A DNA stretch of 64,000 nucleotides from Mesotaenium endlicherianum. Lineage: Eukaryota > Streptophyta > Zygnematophyceae > Zygnematales > Mesotaeniaceae. The translations under genes and the position numbers were made by a program. Under the pieces are notes generated by a model. That model worked only from the letters and a program-made list of their open reading frames with translations. It made no database searches and was not told where the DNA came from. Shown here in pieces: positions 61,308 through 64,000 of the stretch; position 1 is the stretch's first letter; each line of letters begins with the position of its first letter. Where the stretch lies: positions 62,001-126,000 of the forward strand of contig WELA01002708.1 of NCBI GenBank assembly GCA_009602735.1, given 5' to 3'.

Positions 61308-64000
61308 ATGTCCATTTCTACGCTGAGAAAATGTAACCTGCTTGTTATTGCCCTGCTCGCCTTTTCTTTCTTTTCCCACGCGCAGCAAACCTATAGCGTA
61401 TATAGCTGTAGTGGTAGCACCTTCAGTTTTGTTCAACCCGGCGCTCCCACCGGCACCACTTATACCTGGGGAACCCCTGCTATCAGCCCGGCTGGCGCAA
61501 TCAGCAATGCTACTGCGGCTGCCACACCGCAGAACATGGTAGTGCAATCCCTCACCAATAACACCACATCACAGGCAACGGCTACTTATCTCGTTACAAC
61601 TTCCAACAATACCAACTTTACATTGGTGGTAACAGTGAATCCACAGCCGCAATTGTCAACCCCCACCAATGCAGGATCCATCTGTAGCGGCAGCCTGGTT
61701 ACCTATACTCCCAACAGCGCGGTATCGGGCACCAGCTTCAACTGGAGCCGGCCTGCGATCGCCGGTATCAACAATGTTTCGAGCCAGGGCACGGGCAATC
61801 CGAATGAAATCCTTTATAATACCACTACCAATCCCATTGATGTTACTTACAATTATACATTAACTGCGAATGGCTGTACCAATAACCAGGCAGTTACAGT
61901 AACAGTAAAGCCTTTGCCCACCCTTACTACTTCCCTGGCAGCAGCCTCTATTTGCAGTGGCGGAACAGCTGTGTATACACCTGCTTCCAGCCTTGCCAAT
62001 ACCAGTTTCAGTTGGACGAGAGCGGTGGTAAGCGGCATCAGCGCAGGGCCTGGAAGCGGAGGACCTAATGTCAATGAACAACTCAACAATACCACGCTCC
62101 TGCCCAGGACTGTTACTTATGTGTACACATTAACCGCCAATACCTATGGTTGTTCCAACAACCAAAATGTGTCTTTAACAGTAAACCCCGTTCCATCTAT
62201 AGCTGCACAATCTGTTACTTCCTGTAGTGGCAACGTATTCATGATCTCTCCTTCACCTGCACCGGCAGGAACATCGTATACATGGCAGGCTCCCGTGATC
62301 TCGCCTGCTGGCGCTATTACAGGAGGTGGTACCAATACCATTGGACAGAACTATATTGGGCAAGCACTTACCAACAACAGCGGAGCTTCCGCTACTGCTA
62401 CTTATACGGTTACACCAAGTTCCTATGGATGTGTTGGAACAAATTTTACCGCCACTGTTACCGTAAACCCGGGTGGTTCGGTTGCAACGCTCAGCAGCAG
62501 CCTTACACCACCCGATATATGTAGTAGCACATCGTTCTTTTATCATCCTACTTCAGCCGCTGCAGGCCCCAGCTTTAGCTGGACCCGCTTCGCAGTAGCG
62601 GGCATCAGCCAAGCTGTAACAACAGGCAGTGGCGATATCAATGAAGTACTGACCAATACCACTTATCTGCCGGTTACTGTCAAGTACGCCATTACTACCA
62701 CATCCAATGGCTGCTCCAATACACAGGATATTGCAGTTAATGTGAATCCTTCTACAGTGTTAAGCACTTCGCTTACACCGCCTGCTGTGTGTAGTAATAC
62801 GGTATTCAGTTATACGCCTATGAGCCAAACAGCCAACACTGCATTTAACTGGACCAGGGCATCTGCAAATGGCATCAGCAATGCAGCGGCCAGCGGAACC
62901 GGCAATCCCAATGAAACCCTGATCAACACGACCAGCAGTACCATTCAGGTTACCTACATCTATAATCTCATCACACCCAATGGTTGTACCAATAACCAAT
63001 CGGTGGTGGTGAATATCAATCCAACGCCTACACTGAGCAGTACACAAACTCCCAATGCTGTATGTAGTGGCAGCACCTTCAATTATATTCCTACTTCTGC
63101 TACGGCAGGCGCTACTTTTACCTGGAACAGAGCGGTAGTTACTTCTATCAGCAACGGAGCGGGCAATGGTACTTATAACCCGGCAGAGATACTGGTTAAT
63201 ACCAGCCTCAACCCGGTGAATGTACCTTATACCTATACCATCAGCGCCAATAACTGTTCCAGTACGGCTATTGTTACCGTTCCCATTAACCCGGTACCCA
63301 ATATTGCCAACCAAACACTGGCGGCTTGCAGCAATACTGTATTCAATCTTACACCTGTCAGTGTTCCATCCAACACCACTTATACCTGGACGGCGCCTGT
63401 GATTGCACCTGTTGGCGCAATTTCTGGCGGATCTGCACAAACAACCGGTCAGGCCAGCATCAGCCAGTTGCTCACCAACCAGACCATCAACTCCGCTACG
63501 GCTACCTATACGGTTACTCCCACTGCGGCAGGATGTACCGGCGCATCATTTACAGCCACGGTTACCCTCAACCCTGTTCCTGCTGCTGCCAACCAGTTGC
63601 TGGCAGCTATATGCAGCGGTAACGCGTTTAATTATACTCCCGCCAGCATGCCGGCAGGAACTACTTATACCTGGAGCAATCCGTTGCTGGCGCCTGCGAG
63701 CGGTTTAACAGGCGGCAGTGCACAGCCGATCAGCCAGACTTCCATCGGGCAATCGCTCAGCAGCGTCAATAATATCATGGATACGGCCACTTATACGGTA
63801 ACGCCTTCCACCAATGGATGTGCAGGTAATACCTTCACTGTTACCGTACCGGTTAAACCGGTACCGATCCTTTTCAGCATGACCGACACCATTTGTTCCG
63901 GTACGCCGTTCAGTATACTGCCTTCACCGGTACCGGCCAACACAACATACACCTGGCCCACACCGGTGGTATTTCCATTTGGTTCAGTGATCAACGGCGG
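61308..64000 (+). CDS. Giant PKD-like-repeat surface protein (3' end outside window)
   Basis: The frame stays open to the end of the window (at least 897 codons). The start at 61308 or the in-frame ATG at 61296 leads to a signal peptide (MSISTLRKCNLLVIALLAF then FFSHAQ). The rest is a tandem array of 90-95-residue PKD-like domains, nine whole and one partial, each with a first Cys in a motif like ICSG and a second in NGC or GCxG. The domain pattern is that of Chitinophagaceae proteins which end in a gliding-motility or type IX sorting domain, but that end is not in the window. Its role is probably adhesion or surface binding. Confidence 0.9.
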   Translation, partial: MSISTLRKCNLLVIALLAFSFFSHAQQTYSVYSCSGSTFSFVQPGAPTGTTYTWGTPAISPAGAISNATAAATPQNMVVQSLTNNTTSQATATYLVTTSNNTNFTLVVTVNPQPQLSTPTNAGSICSGSLVTYTPNSAVSGTSFNWSRPAIAGINNVSSQGTGNPNEILYNTTTNPIDVTYNYTLTANGCTNNQAVTVTVKPLPTLTTSLAAASICSGGTAVYTPASSLANTSFSWTRAVVSGISAGPGSGGPNVNEQLNNTTLLPRTVTYVYTLTANTYGCSNNQNVSLTVNPVPSIAAQSVTSCSGNVFMISPSPAPAGTSYTWQAPVISPAGAITGGGTNTIGQNYIGQALTNNSGASATATYTVTPSSYGCVGTNFTATVTVNPGGSVATLSSSLTPPDICSSTSFFYHPTSAAAGPSFSWTRFAVAGISQAVTTGSGDINEVLTNTTYLPVTVKYAITTTSNGCSNTQDIAVNVNPSTVLSTSLTPPAVCSNTVFSYTPMSQTANTAFNWTRASANGISNAAASGTGNPNETLINTTSSTIQVTYIYNLITPNGCTNNQSVVVNINPTPTLSSTQTPNAVCSGSTFNYIPTSATAGATFTWNRAVVTSISNGAGNGTYNPAEILVNTSLNPVNVPYTYTISANNCSSTAIVTVPINPVPNIANQTLAACSNTVFNLTPVSVPSNTTYTWTAPVIAPVGAISGGSAQTTGQASISQLLTNQTINSATATYTVTPTAAGCTGASFTATVTLNPVPAAANQLLAAICSGNAFNYTPASMPAGTTYTWSNPLLAPASGLTGGSAQPISQTSIGQSLSSVNNIMDTATYTVTPSTNGCAGNTFTVTVPVKPVPILFSMTDTICSGTPFSILPSPVPANTTYTWPTPVVFPFGSVING
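61387..64000 (+). repeat. Tandem PKD-like domain repeats in coding sequence
   Basis: Domain borders, taken at the conserved Asn-Pro (or Lys-Pro), are near 61641, 61911, 62187, 62469, 62748, 63021, 63291, 63573 and 63858. The steps are 270-285 bases, all in frame. Two types can be told apart: one with TYTW...GAI/GG and a GC-G ending (repeats 1, 4, 8, 9, 10), the other with FNW-R...GNPNE and an NGC-NNQ ending (repeats 2, 3, 5, 6, 7). Confidence 0.85.

Noticed and set aside
62760-63440. 226-codon minus-strand frame in the PKD-repeat region
   Set aside because: It is opposite the long open plus-strand frame and is made by its repeat composition (Arg/Cys/Ser-rich).
61387-64000. Regular spacing suggesting a CRISPR array
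   Set aside because: The period is about 280 bases, it is in frame, and it keeps protein motifs and not DNA sequence.

Overview
The window is ordinary chromosome of a member of the Bacteroidota, most likely the family Chitinophagaceae. Evidence for this is a SusC/SusD outer-membrane pair, many lipoprotein signals of the LxxSC type, a short primary sigma factor without region 1.1, promoters of the form TTTG-N18-TAnnTTTG, the futalosine route to menaquinone (MqnE), long palindromic repeats that translate as SERSESKD-like peptides, and the start of a giant surface protein made of PKD-like repeats. No transposase, integrase, phage, plasmid or CRISPR sequence was seen. Nearly all genes are housekeeping, transport or cell-surface genes.

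Layout. 1-7.2 kb: a two-component pair (5' end of the regulator cut off) followed by a magnesium cluster, mgtC-like gene, small two-helix membrane protein, MgtA/MgtB-type P-type ATPase, then an OprB-like porin. 7.2-11.3 kb: a peptide-binding lipoprotein, an M1 aminopeptidase and an NlpC/P60 lipoprotein. 11.4-18.9 kb: dnaE, trxA, a NupG-type nucleoside permease, a methyltransferase-like gene and mqnE. 18.9-22.6 kb: two tandem, overlapping TPR histidine kinases; the downstream copy ends after the HisKA helix pair and has no ATP-binding domain. 22.8-30.2 kb: sdaA, an aminotransferase, a stand-alone RlmK-type rRNA methyltransferase, a frameshifted SRPBCC gene, a TPR protein, folB, trxB and the primary sigma factor. 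30.4-36.1 kb: a tripartite RND efflux operon (TolC, adaptor, pump; minus strand).

36.3-46.1 kb: threonine aldolase, pgi, a GNAT enzyme, a small one-domain asparaginase, a PUR-domain nucleic-acid-binding protein, an MsbA-like ABC exporter, a VOC protein, tRNA-Ser(UGA), an MscS channel and a DUF2306 membrane protein. 46.2-55.0 kb: an M28 peptidase, a sialidase-like protein, an SRPBCC gene, a rearranged scar, a PI-PLC-like protein, a MutS2 without Smr domain, and a lipoprotein MsrA. 55.1-60.9 kb: a SusC-SusD-lipoprotein operon. 61.3 kb to the end: the open 5' part of the PKD-repeat surface protein.

The most unusual piece is 50046-50850. Two 203-bp arms in inverted orientation, differing at about five positions, flank 399 bp. 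Each arm carries the end of an SRPBCC gene and the first codons of a truncated alpha/beta-hydrolase fragment, so flipping the middle would move the hydrolase reading frame from one strand to the other. Next to it lies the decayed 3' end of a TonB-dependent receptor. Other points of note are the kinase pair with one kinase lacking its catalytic domain, promoter -7 elements that touch start codons or a tRNA 5' end, and two alternating repeat types in the giant surface protein. I did not find a clearly new defence or mobile system.
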